From: Pseudomonadota bacterium
GTDB taxonomy: Bacteria > Desulfobacterota > Binatia > Binatales > Binataceae
DNA: 64,000 nt
Reading direction: 5' to 3'
Assembly: GCA_021325025.1 (NCBI GenBank)
Contig: JAJPHZ010000017.1
Location: 38,108-102,107 of the forward strand
Below, piece after piece: positions 18,326-28,659 of this stretch. Below the pieces are notes generated by a model. It was not told the DNA's origin. It saw nothing but the letters and a program-made list of their open reading frames with translations, and made no database searches. Every line of letters starts with the position of its first letter. The stretch's first letter is position 1. A program made the position numbers and the translations under genes.

Positions 18326-20029
18326 ATGAAAAAGCTCACCGGTGCGCAGATTGTAATTGAAAGCCTGATAGCCGAAGGGGTGGATACCATTTTCGGCTAT
18401 CCGGGCGGCGCTATCCTGCCTACTTACGACGCTCTGCTGGATTCGAAGATCCGCCACGTCCTGGTTCGCCACGAGCAGGGCGCGACCCACATGGCGGAGG
18501 GCTACGCGCGCGTCAGCGGGCGGCCGGGAGTTGTGCTGGTGACCTCCGGTCCCGGTGCCACCAACACCGTCACCGGGCTGGCCGACGCTTACATGGATTC
18601 GATTCCGCTGGTTGTTATCACCGGGCAGGTTCCCACCACGATGATCGGCAACGACGCCTTCCAGGAAGCCGACGTGGTCGGCATCACCCGCCCCTGCACC
18701 AAGCACAACTACCTGGTCAAGGACGTCAAGGACATCGCCCGCATCATCAAGGAGGCGTTCTACATCGCCGGCAACGGCCGGCCCGGTCCTGTGCTGGTCG
18801 ATCTGCCCAAGGACGTGCAGCAGGCGCAGCACACCTTCAAATATCCCGACCACGTCGAGCTCCGCGGCTACAAGCCGACCATCAAGGGCAATCCGCGCCA
18901 GATCGAACGCGCGGTCGACGCAATCGAGCAATCCGAACGGCCGCTGTTCTATGTGGGCGGCGGCGTGCAATGGTCGGGCGCGTCGCCCGAACTGATTCAA
19001 CTGGTGCGCGGGCTGGGGATTCCGATTTGCGAAACCCTGATGGGCCTGGGCTCCTTTCCGGCCTCCGACCCGCTGTGCCTGGGGATGCTGGGGATGCATG
19101 GCTCGTACGCCACCAACACCGCGGTGTGCAATACCGACTGCCTGATTGCGGTGGGCGCGCGTTTTGACGACCGCGTCACCGGGCGCATTGCTGACTTCGC
19201 CCCCAAGGCCAGGTCGATCATCCATCTCGATATCGATCCGTCCTCGATTTCCAAAAACGTCAAGGTCGATATCCCGATCGTGGGCGACATCAAGCCGATT
19301 CTGGCCGATATGCTCGAGGTGGTGCGCGGGCGCGAGAGTCTGGGCAAGCGCCGCCCGGCCTGGTCGAAGTGGCATCAGCAAATCCTGCAGTGGCAGAAGG
19401 AAAAACCGCTTTACGAACGGCGCAACGGCAATGGCAACGACCACATCTCGGCCGTCTCCGTAATCGAGGAACTGCACAAGCTGACCGGCGGCGATTGTAT
19501 CGTCGCTACCGACGTCGGACAGCATCAGATGTGGGTCGCCCAGCTCTTCCCGTTTGAGCGGCCGCGCTCGCTGCTGACCTCGGGCGGGCTGGGCACGATG
19601 GGCTACGGGCTGCCGGCGGGCATCGGCGCGAAGTTCGCTGCGCCCGAGCGCCGCGTCGTGGTGGTATCGGGCGACGGGTCGATCCAGATGAACATCCAGG
19701 AGCTGGCCACCGCCGTCCAGTACAACATCGACATCAAGGTGGTGATCATGAACAACCACTACCTGGGGATGGTGCGGCAGTGGCAGGAGAAGTTCTACCA
19801 GGAACGCTATTCCTACTCCGAGATCTCGGTGCCTGATTTTGTCATGCTGGCCAAGGCTTACAACGCCAAGGGTTTCAGAGTTGAAAAGCCCGCCGAGTTG
19901 GCCGCCACCATGAAGCAGGCTTTCGAGACTCCCGGCCCGGTGCTGGTCGACGTGGTGATCCCCAAGGAAGAAGCGGTGATGCCGATGATCCCGCCCGGCG
20001 GCGCGATGTCGGAGATGCTGTTCGCCTGA
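18326..20029 (+). CDS. ilvB: Acetolactate synthase, large (catalytic) subunit
   Basis: Thiamine-diphosphate enzyme that condenses two pyruvates (or pyruvate and 2-oxobutyrate) at the start of branched-chain amino acid synthesis. The length is ~567 residues. The catalytic glutamate is in VRHEQGATHMAEGYA (Glu50), GPGATN is in the N-terminal domain, and the ThDP/Mg motif starts at SGDGSIQMNIQEL and ends at MNNHYLG. The start was set at ATG 18326 (MKKLTGAQI), where homology begins; a TTG 20 codons upstream is less likely. Unusually, neither the regulatory subunit gene ilvN nor ilvC follows. The next feature is a decayed beta-helix gene. Confidence 0.95.
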   Translation: MKKLTGAQIVIESLIAEGVDTIFGYPGGAILPTYDALLDSKIRHVLVRHEQGATHMAEGYARVSGRPGVVLVTSGPGATNTVTGLADAYMDSIPLVVITGQVPTTMIGNDAFQEADVVGITRPCTKHNYLVKDVKDIARIIKEAFYIAGNGRPGPVLVDLPKDVQQAQHTFKYPDHVELRGYKPTIKGNPRQIERAVDAIEQSERPLFYVGGGVQWSGASPELIQLVRGLGIPICETLMGLGSFPASDPLCLGMLGMHGSYATNTAVCNTDCLIAVGARFDDRVTGRIADFAPKARSIIHLDIDPSSISKNVKVDIPIVGDIKPILADMLEVVRGRESLGKRRPAWSKWHQQILQWQKEKPLYERRNGNGNDHISAVSVIEELHKLTGGDCIVATDVGQHQMWVAQLFPFERPRSLLTSGGLGTMGYGLPAGIGAKFAAPERRVVVVSGDGSIQMNIQELATAVQYNIDIKVVIMNNHYLGMVRQWQEKFYQERYSYSEISVPDFVMLAKAYNAKGFRVEKPAELAATMKQAFETPGPVLVDVVIPKEEAVMPMIPPGGAMSEMLFA

Positions 20030-20042
20030 TAACGACAGGACG

Positions 20043-20574
20043 CTTCGTTTCGGTGCGCGGCCACGGCGCGAGATTGCCTGCGCTATCGAATTTGCCATTG
20101 GCGGAAACCTGATTCAGCTCACGCAAGGCCTTCCGACCATCAGCAAGAGCGTGATAAGGTGTCGGCTCTATCACCCCGGACGGAGGCAGCGCGCCCATCC
20201 TCTTCATCCCCGGCGGTGTCGTCTACCTCAACGACATCGATTTCATAAATGGCTCAGCGGCGACCGGGGGAGACGTTTCCATTTGGGGTGTGGCGGTGCA
20301 TAACACCGGCTGCGGTTTCGCGCAGAACTGCGCCTTCGCGAAGGGCGGTGCGAGCTACGCGATCGGTTCTTCAGATGTCATCATTTCCGACAGCACCATT
20401 AGTCCCATCCACGCGGGTGGCTCGGGCGGGGCAATCTACGATGATGCTACTTATCAGTTGCTGATTAGCGGTAGCAGCTTCAGCGACAACACGGCCTCCA
20501 GCGGTTCCGGCGGCACGATCTATTGCGCTACCAGTTCGGGCGGCGGCCCGGGCGGCGCCTTTACGTTGAAGTGA
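20043..20574 (+). pseudogene. Decayed right-handed beta-helix (Pmp/autotransporter-like) protein fragment
   Basis: Two frames read as one degraded protein. In frame with 20043: REIACAIEFAIGGNLIQLTQ then GLPTISKSV, resembling the start of repeat domains of the 'LxxAIxxA..G.tI.l..gLPtI....tI' type. A frameshift near 20150 moves to the frame of 20158, reading GGSAPILFIPGGVVYLNDID and continuing through AFAKGG and GGAIYDD to SGSSFSDNTASSGSGGTIY. These are the FxxN/GGAIY-type repeats of polymorphic outer-membrane proteins. The frame ends at 20574. There is no start codon, and the fragment is far shorter than any such protein, so it is a remnant. It is convergent with the following gene. Confidence 0.6.
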
Positions 20575-20590
20575 CCCGTGGCGGTTGGTC

Positions 20591-21820
20591 TCAGGGCTTC
20601 AGGGCATTGAGGAAATCCTCGAGCAGGTCGCGCCAGTGTTCGGTGCCGACCGATACGCGCACCATCGCCTCGTTGATGCCGGCTTGCGCCAGTTCCTCGG
20701 CCGACAGCTCGCTGTGCGTGGTGGTGGCGGGATGGCACGCCAGGCTTTCCACGCCGCCCAGGCTGACGGCGTTGCGCGCGATCGTCAGCCGGCGCAGGAA
20801 ATCGAACGCGGCCGGCTTGCCGCCCTTGAATTCCAGCGTCATCAAGGAGCCGGGAAAATCGGTCTGCGCGTCGCGGATGCGGCATTGCTCGGGGTCGGCG
20901 AACAGACTCGGATAGTAGACGCGCTTGATCGCCGGATGGTCGGCCAGGCGTGTGGCGATGCGCTGGGCGTTCTTGCTCTGACGATTCATCCGCAGGCTCA
21001 CGGTGGAAAGCCGCGAATCGAGGATCCAGCATTCGTCGGCCTGCAGGATGTTGCCCAGCAGCGCCCGCAACCGGCGCATCCGCACCACCAGTTCCGCATC
21101 GGCCGCCATCACCACGCCCGCCAGCAGATCGCTGAAACCGCCCAGGAACTTGGTAGCCGAATACAGCACCAGGTCCGCGCCATGGGCCAGCGGATGCTGA
21201 AACGTCGGCCCCAGCAGCGTGTTATCCACCGCCAGCAGCGGCGGCTCGGAATGACTCCTGAGCGCGGCCGCCGCCGCGCCGATGTCGGTCATCACCAAGG
21301 TCGGATTGGCCGGGGTCTCGATGAACACCAACCGCAGGTTCTCGGTCTCCTCGATCGCCCTTTTCAACCCCCTGGTGTCGCCTGCTTCAACGGGCCGCGC
21401 CTCGATGCCGAGAGGAATGATCACGCGCTGAATCAGATGGTAGGTGCCGCCGTAGAGCGGTATCGTGTAGACGATTGCGTCGCCCGGGTGCAGCAGCGCC
21501 AGCAGCACGGTTGAGATCGCCGCCATCCCCGAGTTGAACACCGCCGCCGCCTGCGCCCCGGGCTCCAGCGGCACCAGCTGATCTTCGACGATTTCAGCAT
21601 TGGGATGCGACAAGCGGGCGTAAATGAGATCGCCCGTCTCCAACTCGTCGGGCTGGACTTTGCCCAGCGCCACCGCGAAGGCGCGCTCGGCCGCCTCGGG
21701 ACTGGAAAAGACATAGGTGGAGGTGCGGTAGACAGGCGGACGCGCCGCACCTACCGAAAGACGAGGATCGAAACCACGGGTAAGAACGGCGGTCTCCGGA
21801 TGCACTCGATGCGTGGCCAT
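20591..21820 (-). CDS. Cystathionine gamma-synthase / methionine gamma-lyase-type PLP enzyme
   Basis: A 409-residue member of the Cys/Met metabolism PLP family. The PLP-binding lysine is in LVLYSATKFLGGFSDLLAG (about residue 215). The phosphate-binding FNSGMAAISTVLLALL and ETPANPTL lie before it, and SLGGVESLACHPATTTHS is near the C-terminus. Members act on cystathionine, O-acylhomoserine or methionine; sequence alone does not settle which. The His in the CHPATTTH segment fits both gamma-synthases and gamma-lyases. The start ATG at 21820 has AAGGGAG 7 nt upstream. The phosphofructokinase gene lies upstream in the same direction, 113 bp away. Confidence 0.92.
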   Translation of the reverse strand: MATHRVHPETAVLTRGFDPRLSVGAARPPVYRTSTYVFSSPEAAERAFAVALGKVQPDELETGDLIYARLSHPNAEIVEDQLVPLEPGAQAAAVFNSGMAAISTVLLALLHPGDAIVYTIPLYGGTYHLIQRVIIPLGIEARPVEAGDTRGLKRAIEETENLRLVFIETPANPTLVMTDIGAAAAALRSHSEPPLLAVDNTLLGPTFQHPLAHGADLVLYSATKFLGGFSDLLAGVVMAADAELVVRMRRLRALLGNILQADECWILDSRLSTVSLRMNRQSKNAQRIATRLADHPAIKRVYYPSLFADPEQCRIRDAQTDFPGSLMTLEFKGGKPAAFDFLRRLTIARNAVSLGGVESLACHPATTTHSELSAEELAQAGINEAMVRVSVGTEHWRDLLEDFLNALKP

Positions 21821-21933
21821 GGGAAGCTCCCTTCGCGGCCTGTCCCGCCGCGCGTCCCCGCGCAGCGCTGGCTGCGCACAAGACTATTGTCGCCCCCACC
21901 GCGCCTCGCGCGCAACTGCCGCCCGGCCGACGG

Positions 21934-23222
<1,289 letters not shown>

Positions 23223-23470
23223 GCCGCTGTTACTCCTGTTCGAAGTTGCAGCGCTCGCTTTCGATAATGCTGGCACTTTGAAGCGCCGAGCGCGAGCCGT
23301 ATCGAATCAATCCTGACTTGCAGACGCTGCCGCGATTTCGCGTATTCAAGCAGCAGGAAGTATGCCATCGCGGCACCGGCGGCCCGATGCGGCGCAATCG
23401 CACGTCGCATGCCTGCAAAGCGCGCGATGCCCGCCAAAACGGCAGCGCATACAGCCCGAGCGCCAGGCCC

Positions 23471-24916
23471 TCAGGTGCGGAATCGGAGTTGCACTGCTTG
23501 CGCGCGGAAACGAAAAATCCGCCGCAGCGCCGGAATTACGAACAGACGGCCCGCGGCGGCGCCGACAGCACCCAGCGGCGGCGCGAAGTAGACGCGATCC
23601 TCCATCAGCGTCGCGGCGCCGTCGGGCTGAAAATGATGCTCATGCCACCAGCATCGGTAGGGCCCCTGCTCCTGGAAATCGACGAACAGGCGCTCGGGCT
23701 CCCACGCCTCAATCAGTGTCCGCCAGCTGAGCGGCAGCGGTCCCACCCGCAGCTTGTATTCGATGCAAGTTCCGCGGGCCATTTCCGCCGGGGCGAGGCT
23801 GGTGATCTGAAAGCGCATGTCAGCCGGCGTCATCACGCCCAGGTTTCGCGGCTGCGAGAAGAAAGCGAAGGCCTCTGCAAGCGGTGCGTTGACACGCATC
23901 GTATGGCGCAGCAGGTAGTTTGGGCGCCGCGTCTCCAGGTAGTTCGAACCGTGAGGATTCTCGGGCTTGGGAGAATTGGCATCCAGCGCGCCGATCACAG
24001 GATTGTTCTCGGCCAGGAGATGGCGCAACGCATCTTCGATCTTCTCGAAGCGCCACCTGAAACCCCACTCCGCGAGCCGCGCCGGCATCGCCCGCTGTCC
24101 GCCGATCAGCACCGCGGCGCCCTCGCCGAACATTGCGCGCAGCGCCGGCGCCGGGACAGGGACGAAACTCGGACGATGCAGAATCCCGCCCAGTGCGCGG
24201 GCGAAGTCGCGGTTGGTCACAGGCCAGGGCGCGGCGGCAACCGCGGCGCCGCGGTAGCGCTCGTCTTCAAGGGCGGCGGCGATAACGTCGACCAGATCGA
24301 ACAGGTGGATCCATGCCATCCATTGGCGTCCCGATCCGATCGGACCGCCGGCGCCCAATTGAAACGGCGCCAGCATCCGTGCCAGCGCGCCGCCCTCCAG
24401 CCCCAGGACAATCCCGATGCGCGGGATGAAGACCCGCACGCCCAACTGCTCGGCGCGCTGCGCGGCTTCCTCCCATTCCCGGCACAGGCGGGCCAGGAAG
24501 TCATCGCCGGGCGCCGAACGCTCATCGAGCAGCTCATCGCCGCGGTCGCCGTAGTAGCCGACCGCGCTGGCGGAAATCAGTACCGATGGGCGAGTCGGGG
24601 ACCGGCTGATGGTGTCGGCGATGGAGGCGGTAAGCTCGATGCGGCTTTGGCGCAGCGCTTCTTTGCGCGCACTGTTCCATCGCCCGCCCAGCACCGGTTC
24701 GCCGGCCAGATTGATCACAGCGTCGGAGCGGGCAATCTCCTGGGCCAGCGCCGGCGCGCCGCCGGGCGCCGCCGCCAGCCGCACGCCTGCGCCAAGCAGG
24801 TTGCGGGCTCGAGATTCATCCCGCACCCAAGCCGATACTTCATGCCCGCCGCCCAGCAGGCGCAAAGTCAGGGCCCGCCCGATGAATCCCGTCGCTCCGG
24901 TGATGAAGACGCGCAT
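23471..24916 (-). CDS. TIGR01777-family NAD(P)-dependent epimerase fused to an SRPBCC domain
   Basis: A ~481-residue two-domain protein. The N-terminal ~300 residues form an extended-SDR fold: nucleotide loop ITGATGFIGRAL at the start, SADVINLAGEP-like DAVINLAGEPVLGGRW, and SASAVGYYGDRGDE with the family's tyrosine. The C-terminal part (from about residue 325, LLRHTMRVNAPLAEAFAFFS) is an SRPBCC/START-like ligand-binding barrel ending in WWHEHHFQPDGAATLMEDRV. Single-domain relatives such as E. coli YfcH lack the second domain. The substrate is unknown; a hydrophobic ligand is suggested by the SRPBCC half. ATG 24916 (MRVFITGATG) was chosen over one six codons earlier. Confidence 0.9.
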   Translation of the reverse strand: MRVFITGATGFIGRALTLRLLGGGHEVSAWVRDESRARNLLGAGVRLAAAPGGAPALAQEIARSDAVINLAGEPVLGGRWNSARKEALRQSRIELTASIADTISRSPTRPSVLISASAVGYYGDRGDELLDERSAPGDDFLARLCREWEEAAQRAEQLGVRVFIPRIGIVLGLEGGALARMLAPFQLGAGGPIGSGRQWMAWIHLFDLVDVIAAALEDERYRGAAVAAAPWPVTNRDFARALGGILHRPSFVPVPAPALRAMFGEGAAVLIGGQRAMPARLAEWGFRWRFEKIEDALRHLLAENNPVIGALDANSPKPENPHGSNYLETRRPNYLLRHTMRVNAPLAEAFAFFSQPRNLGVMTPADMRFQITSLAPAEMARGTCIEYKLRVGPLPLSWRTLIEAWEPERLFVDFQEQGPYRCWWHEHHFQPDGAATLMEDRVYFAPPLGAVGAAAGRLFVIPALRRIFRFRAQAVQLRFRT

Positions 24917-25023
24917 TCGGTCTACTTCTCCCACCTCGCTGCGCGGCCCGGCTTAAGCATATTTCCGATACCGCACTGCTATCTTCCCCGACAACACACA
25001 GCGCCGGCTCGATGGCCGATAAA

Positions 25024-27066
25024 TCATCCGTTGGACGGGCTGACGCGAAGCCGGCCCGTTAGCCGCGCCGTGAAGTCGAACATGTTCATCAAGTCGCCGA
25101 TCGCCGGGCTGTTAATTGGAAAGTAAGGCGCCGCCGCCTCGACCGCCGGATTGGGCAGATTGTCGCGGCTGCGCGCCGACAGCGGCGCCAGGCGCCAGTT
25201 GCGTTCGATGAACTTCAGTATCGACGCGTGGTCCGAATAGGTGTGATCGACGAATCCGGTCCTGGCGAACGGGGATACCGCGATCATCACCGTACGCGGG
25301 CCGTCGCCGAAAAAGTCGATCGGCTGGATGTAGCCCGAGTCGTACCATCCACCCCCTTCATCAAAGGTGATCAGAATTGCGGTGCGGCTCCACAACGCGC
25401 TGTTAGCCTGCACCATGTTGACGATCTTGCGGCAAAACGCCTCGAACAACGGCGCGGTGGAACTGCCGGGATGGCTGTCGAGCAGGCTGTCAGGTTTGAC
25501 GAAAGCGACGGCGGGAAGGCTGCCGGACGCGAGGTCGGAGTAAAGCGCATCGAGATCCTGAAGGTTGTTCTTGAGGCTGGTGGTCATGATCGAGCGGGAA
25601 TACTGAAACGGGTTGCAGATCGCGCAGTACAGTTCATTCAGCGGCGGATCGCTGTCGGCGACCTTCATCCCCTCGCCGTAATACTTCCAGGAAATGCCGC
25701 GGGCCGAGAGCGCGTCGCCGATGGTGGGGATGGTCTGCGGGCCGATCGCGAAATCCGGTCCGTTGGGAAAAGCGTTGCCCCTGGCGATCGGCTGGCCCAT
25801 CGTGTCGAAGCTCGGATATTCGTTGTCGACCTGGTAGTAGACTCCCGGCGCGCAATTGCCGCCCCTAAACGGCTCGTAGGGCAACGCGTCCAGATAGTCG
25901 GCAACCGCCTTGACGCCCGGCGCGGACGGGTCGGAACAGTTCACCAGCCCGCCGCTGCTGGTATTGCCCAGGTCGCCCGGGTCCGGCCGCGACTGAATAT
26001 AGAAGTTGTCGCTGCCGGGCTGCGGATTCGGATTCTCGATCAGGTTGGGGAATGGCGGCACGGCGGGGTTTCCATTGCCGTCGGTATAGAAATAGACGTC
26101 GCCCGTGGCGATCGCTTCGGAATTGGGCCCGCTCCCGCCCATCGCAAACTGATGGTAGTTGTCGTTAATTGCAAAGTTCTGCGCCAATGACAAAAAGTAG
26201 GGATAGTCGCCCGCTGCCATGTTGTAAAAGCCCATCGCGATCCCGCCCTGGAAGGTCCCCTGGTTGCCGGCGGGCGGCATGCCGTCGGCCGTGATCTGCC
26301 ATCCGACGCTGGTGGCGACCCATGTGTAGAGATCCCCCAGGCAGCCGCTGGGATTGGCGGCGCTGATGTGGGCGGCGCTGCAATCGTTCTGCTGCCACAT
26401 CTGGAAGAAGCGATGCACCGGGTCGCCGGTGTTGCCCGTGTATTGCAGGGGCGCCGGCGCAACCAGGATCGGTGTCCCGCAGCCGTTGAGCTGCGAAGCG
26501 CCGACCAGCGAGTAAGGTCCGTTGGGAAGATCCGACGGATAGCGGCAGTCGGGGACCGGAAACAAGTGAAGACCGGGAAAATAAAGCGACTGTCCGGTTC
26601 CACCGACGTTGAGCAGCCCCTGCGCGGCGGCATCCAGCCCGATATCGGAGCACAGCGGGGTGTGAAACAGAACCGTGGTGAGCAGACAGGGCGGCGCCGG
26701 GAGCGCGCTCAACGTGGTGCTGGGCTGCGGCAGGTTGGCGAACGGCCCCGTTCGGGTCGGACTCAGTTCATATTCGGTCCGGTCCGTGGCCTGCTGCTGG
26801 AGCGCCAGCGAGAAGTTGGGTCCGGGTCTGCCGGCCGCGTCGATGATTCCTTGCGAGAGCAGGTTCCAGACGTGCTGGGAGGGATCGGATGGCACGTAGG
26901 TCGCGAAGACGTTGTCGAAGCTGTGATTCTCGCCGACGATTACGATCAGGTGCTCAATGGGTGTGGTAGTGGGGGCAAGCGGTCCTGCCCCGCCGCCGCA
27001 CCCGATCAGGGACAGGGCGAAGGTCGCCGTCATCAACATCGATGCCGCGGCTGTGCGTCTACCCAT
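25024..27066 (-). CDS. Lipoprotein phosphoesterase (phospholipase C / acid phosphatase family)
   Basis: A 680-residue exported protein of the alkaline-phosphatase-like phosphoesterase family (PF04185 type). The signal peptide ends in a lipobox, SLIGCGGG, giving a predicted lipid-anchored protein followed by a short linker. Metal-site segments of the family are present: IVIVGENHSFDNVFATY near the N-terminus, FVKPDSLLDSHPGSS, ILITFDEGGGWYDSGY and HTYSDHASILKFIERNW near the C-terminus. Relatives cleave phospholipids or phosphate monoesters outside the inner membrane. The large central part (residues about 100-400) is Gly/Asn/Pro-rich and less conserved. The gene stands alone, divergent from the SDR at 27232. 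Confidence 0.88.
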   Translation of the reverse strand: MGRRTAAASMLMTATFALSLIGCGGGAGPLAPTTTPIEHLIVIVGENHSFDNVFATYVPSDPSQHVWNLLSQGIIDAAGRPGPNFSLALQQQATDRTEYELSPTRTGPFANLPQPSTTLSALPAPPCLLTTVLFHTPLCSDIGLDAAAQGLLNVGGTGQSLYFPGLHLFPVPDCRYPSDLPNGPYSLVGASQLNGCGTPILVAPAPLQYTGNTGDPVHRFFQMWQQNDCSAAHISAANPSGCLGDLYTWVATSVGWQITADGMPPAGNQGTFQGGIAMGFYNMAAGDYPYFLSLAQNFAINDNYHQFAMGGSGPNSEAIATGDVYFYTDGNGNPAVPPFPNLIENPNPQPGSDNFYIQSRPDPGDLGNTSSGGLVNCSDPSAPGVKAVADYLDALPYEPFRGGNCAPGVYYQVDNEYPSFDTMGQPIARGNAFPNGPDFAIGPQTIPTIGDALSARGISWKYYGEGMKVADSDPPLNELYCAICNPFQYSRSIMTTSLKNNLQDLDALYSDLASGSLPAVAFVKPDSLLDSHPGSSTAPLFEAFCRKIVNMVQANSALWSRTAILITFDEGGGWYDSGYIQPIDFFGDGPRTVMIAVSPFARTGFVDHTYSDHASILKFIERNWRLAPLSARSRDNLPNPAVEAAAPYFPINSPAIGDLMNMFDFTARLTGRLRVSPSNG

Positions 27067-27142
27067 ACCGTTCTCCCGGCAAACTTATACGCCGCGCCTG
27101 GGGGCTTTGCACGTTGCTCCGTCGCGTTCGCAAAGGCCCCGC

Positions 27143-27172
27143 TTGACAGTTTTCAAAGCCCCCGCGTAGCAT
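27143..27172 (+). promoter_or_regulatory. Probable housekeeping-type promoter of the SDR gene at 27232
   Basis: TTGACA at 27143-27148 and TAGCAT at 27167-27172 with an 18-bp spacer, in the divergent gap 60-90 bp upstream of the SDR start. The match to -35 is perfect and to -10 is four of six. Confidence 0.45.
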
Positions 27173-27231
27173 CCCGATACTTCCAACGCGGAGCGAACCT
27201 GCCGTAAGCGATTGGAACAGGAGAAACACCA

Positions 27232-27990
27232 ATGAGCGATGAAAACAAGGTTGCGATCGTGACCGGCGCCGGACGGCGCTGGGGCATGGGATGGCAGATT
27301 GCGATGGGCCTTGCCAGGAAGGGGCTGGATATCGCGGTAGCCGATATTCGCGAGGATTGGGGCAAGGAGTCGGCCCAGTCGATCGAGGCCGAGACCGGCC
27401 GGCGCGCCATCTTCGTCAAGACCGACGTCGCCAGCCGCGCCAGCGTCGGTGCGATGGTGGCCGCGGTGGCCAAAGAGTTCGGGCGCATCGATGCCCTGGT
27501 CAACGACGCCGCCATCTCGCCGCGCGTGTACATCGATGACATCACCGACGAGCACTTCGATCAGGTCATCAACATCAATCTGCGCGGCACGGTGCTGACC
27601 TGCCAGGCGGTGCTGCCGCACATGCGCAAGGCGGGCGGCGGCCGCATCGTCAATATCTCCTCGGGCGGCGCCCTGCAGCCGATTCGCGGACTTTCGATTT
27701 ACTCCGCCAGCAAGGCGGCGGTGATCAGCTTCAGCAAAATCCTCGCCCAGGAAGTGGCGCGCGACAACATCGTGGTAACCATCGTAGCACCGGGTGTGAT
27801 GCATACCGCGATGGGCTCGGAGAGCGCGCCCTCTCAGGAGGAGTTCGAGCGTCAGGGCAAACATCAGCTCTTCAAGCGCCCGCTCTATCCTGCCGAGGTG
27901 GCCGAGGTGGTAATTTACGCCGCGACCCATCCCACCCACGTGCTGACCGGCCAGACCCTGCACGCCAATGGCGGCGGCTACATGGTGTAA
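27232..27990 (+). CDS. Short-chain dehydrogenase/reductase
   Basis: A 252-residue classical SDR, a cytoplasmic NAD(P)-dependent oxidoreductase. The nucleotide-binding loop is TGAGRRWGMGWQIA, the structural motif reads VNDAAIS (usual NNAG), the catalytic serine region is IVNISSGG, and the catalytic pair is YSASKAA. The TGxxxGxG loop carries an expanded form (GRRWGMG). The substrate is not evident. The start has AGGAG seven bases upstream. A DUF309 gene follows in the same direction. Confidence 0.93.
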   Translation: MSDENKVAIVTGAGRRWGMGWQIAMGLARKGLDIAVADIREDWGKESAQSIEAETGRRAIFVKTDVASRASVGAMVAAVAKEFGRIDALVNDAAISPRVYIDDITDEHFDQVININLRGTVLTCQAVLPHMRKAGGGRIVNISSGGALQPIRGLSIYSASKAAVISFSKILAQEVARDNIVVTIVAPGVMHTAMGSESAPSQEEFERQGKHQLFKRPLYPAEVAEVVIYAATHPTHVLTGQTLHANGGGYMV

Positions 27991-28048
27991 AGTCGCGTAC
28001 GACGACATCCGAGGGCGCGGCCGCTTCATCCGGTGCTGCGCCAATCCG

Positions 28049-28405
28049 ATGAGGTTGCGGAGCATCGAAGAGTTCTTCCAGCAAGGAATCGATTTGTTCA
28101 ACGAGGGCCGATTCTTTGAATCGCATGAGGCGTGGGAACAGGCATGGCTGCGCAGCGGCGGTATGGAGAAACTCTTCTATCAGGGATTGATTCAGGCGGC
28201 GGCCGCGATTTTGCACGCGCAGCGCGGTAACCTCGAGGGCGCCAAATCGCTGTGGGCCAAAGCGATCGACAAGCTCGGCCCGCTGCCGGACGGCTACGGA
28301 GGAATCGCGCTGGATGAATTGCGCCGCGCTTTGGCGAAGTTTTTCGATCCGCTACCTGGCGCGGACAGAACTGATAAGCTCCCAACAATCAAGCGGCTGG
28401 CATAG
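28049..28405 (+). CDS. DUF309-family protein
   Basis: A 118-residue all-helical protein with the DUF309 signature: FNEGRFFESHEAWEQAWLR (the HEAWE motif) and YQGLIQAAAAILHAQRGN. Function unknown; members are found widely in bacteria and archaea as small stand-alone proteins. The ATG at 28049 (MRLRSIEEFFQQGI) was chosen because the longer reading frame overlaps the end of the SDR gene and its N-terminal part is not protein-like. It lies 58 bp after the SDR stop and may be co-transcribed. The following 254 bp (28406-28659) hold no gene I can support. Confidence 0.85.
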   Translation: MRLRSIEEFFQQGIDLFNEGRFFESHEAWEQAWLRSGGMEKLFYQGLIQAAAAILHAQRGNLEGAKSLWAKAIDKLGPLPDGYGGIALDELRRALAKFFDPLPGADRTDKLPTIKRLA

Positions 28406-28659
28406 TCGGAGCAGGCGAACGCGCGATAGACGGCGCTACGAAAGATCCGCCCATCCGACGAAACCTTGCGATGCTGAATTGTCTATGCGTCCACGCCCGG
28501 CTCCGTGGCGCCAGCCTCTTTTCTGTGCGCTGGCTGACTTGGCTCGACTGGCTTTGGACATCGCATTGCGACCACGCAGGCGATCATGTTATGCCCCCCA
28601 AAAGAATCCGAGAACCCGGAAGGCTTGAGTAATGCCGCCTCTGGAGTGAGAGGACGATC

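Noticed and set aside
18185..20098. 637-codon minus-strand frame opposite ilvB
   Set aside because: Antisense shadow of a fully conserved acetolactate synthase with no recognisable motifs of its own.
23318..25126. 602-codon plus-strand frame opposite the TIGR01777-SRPBCC gene
   Set aside because: The minus strand encodes a clear two-domain protein over the same DNA. The plus-strand product is Arg/His/Gln-rich and protein-unlike.
28406..28659. Possible small gene between DUF309 and the LLM gene
   Set aside because: Short frames exist on both strands, but none has a ribosome site with a protein-like translation.
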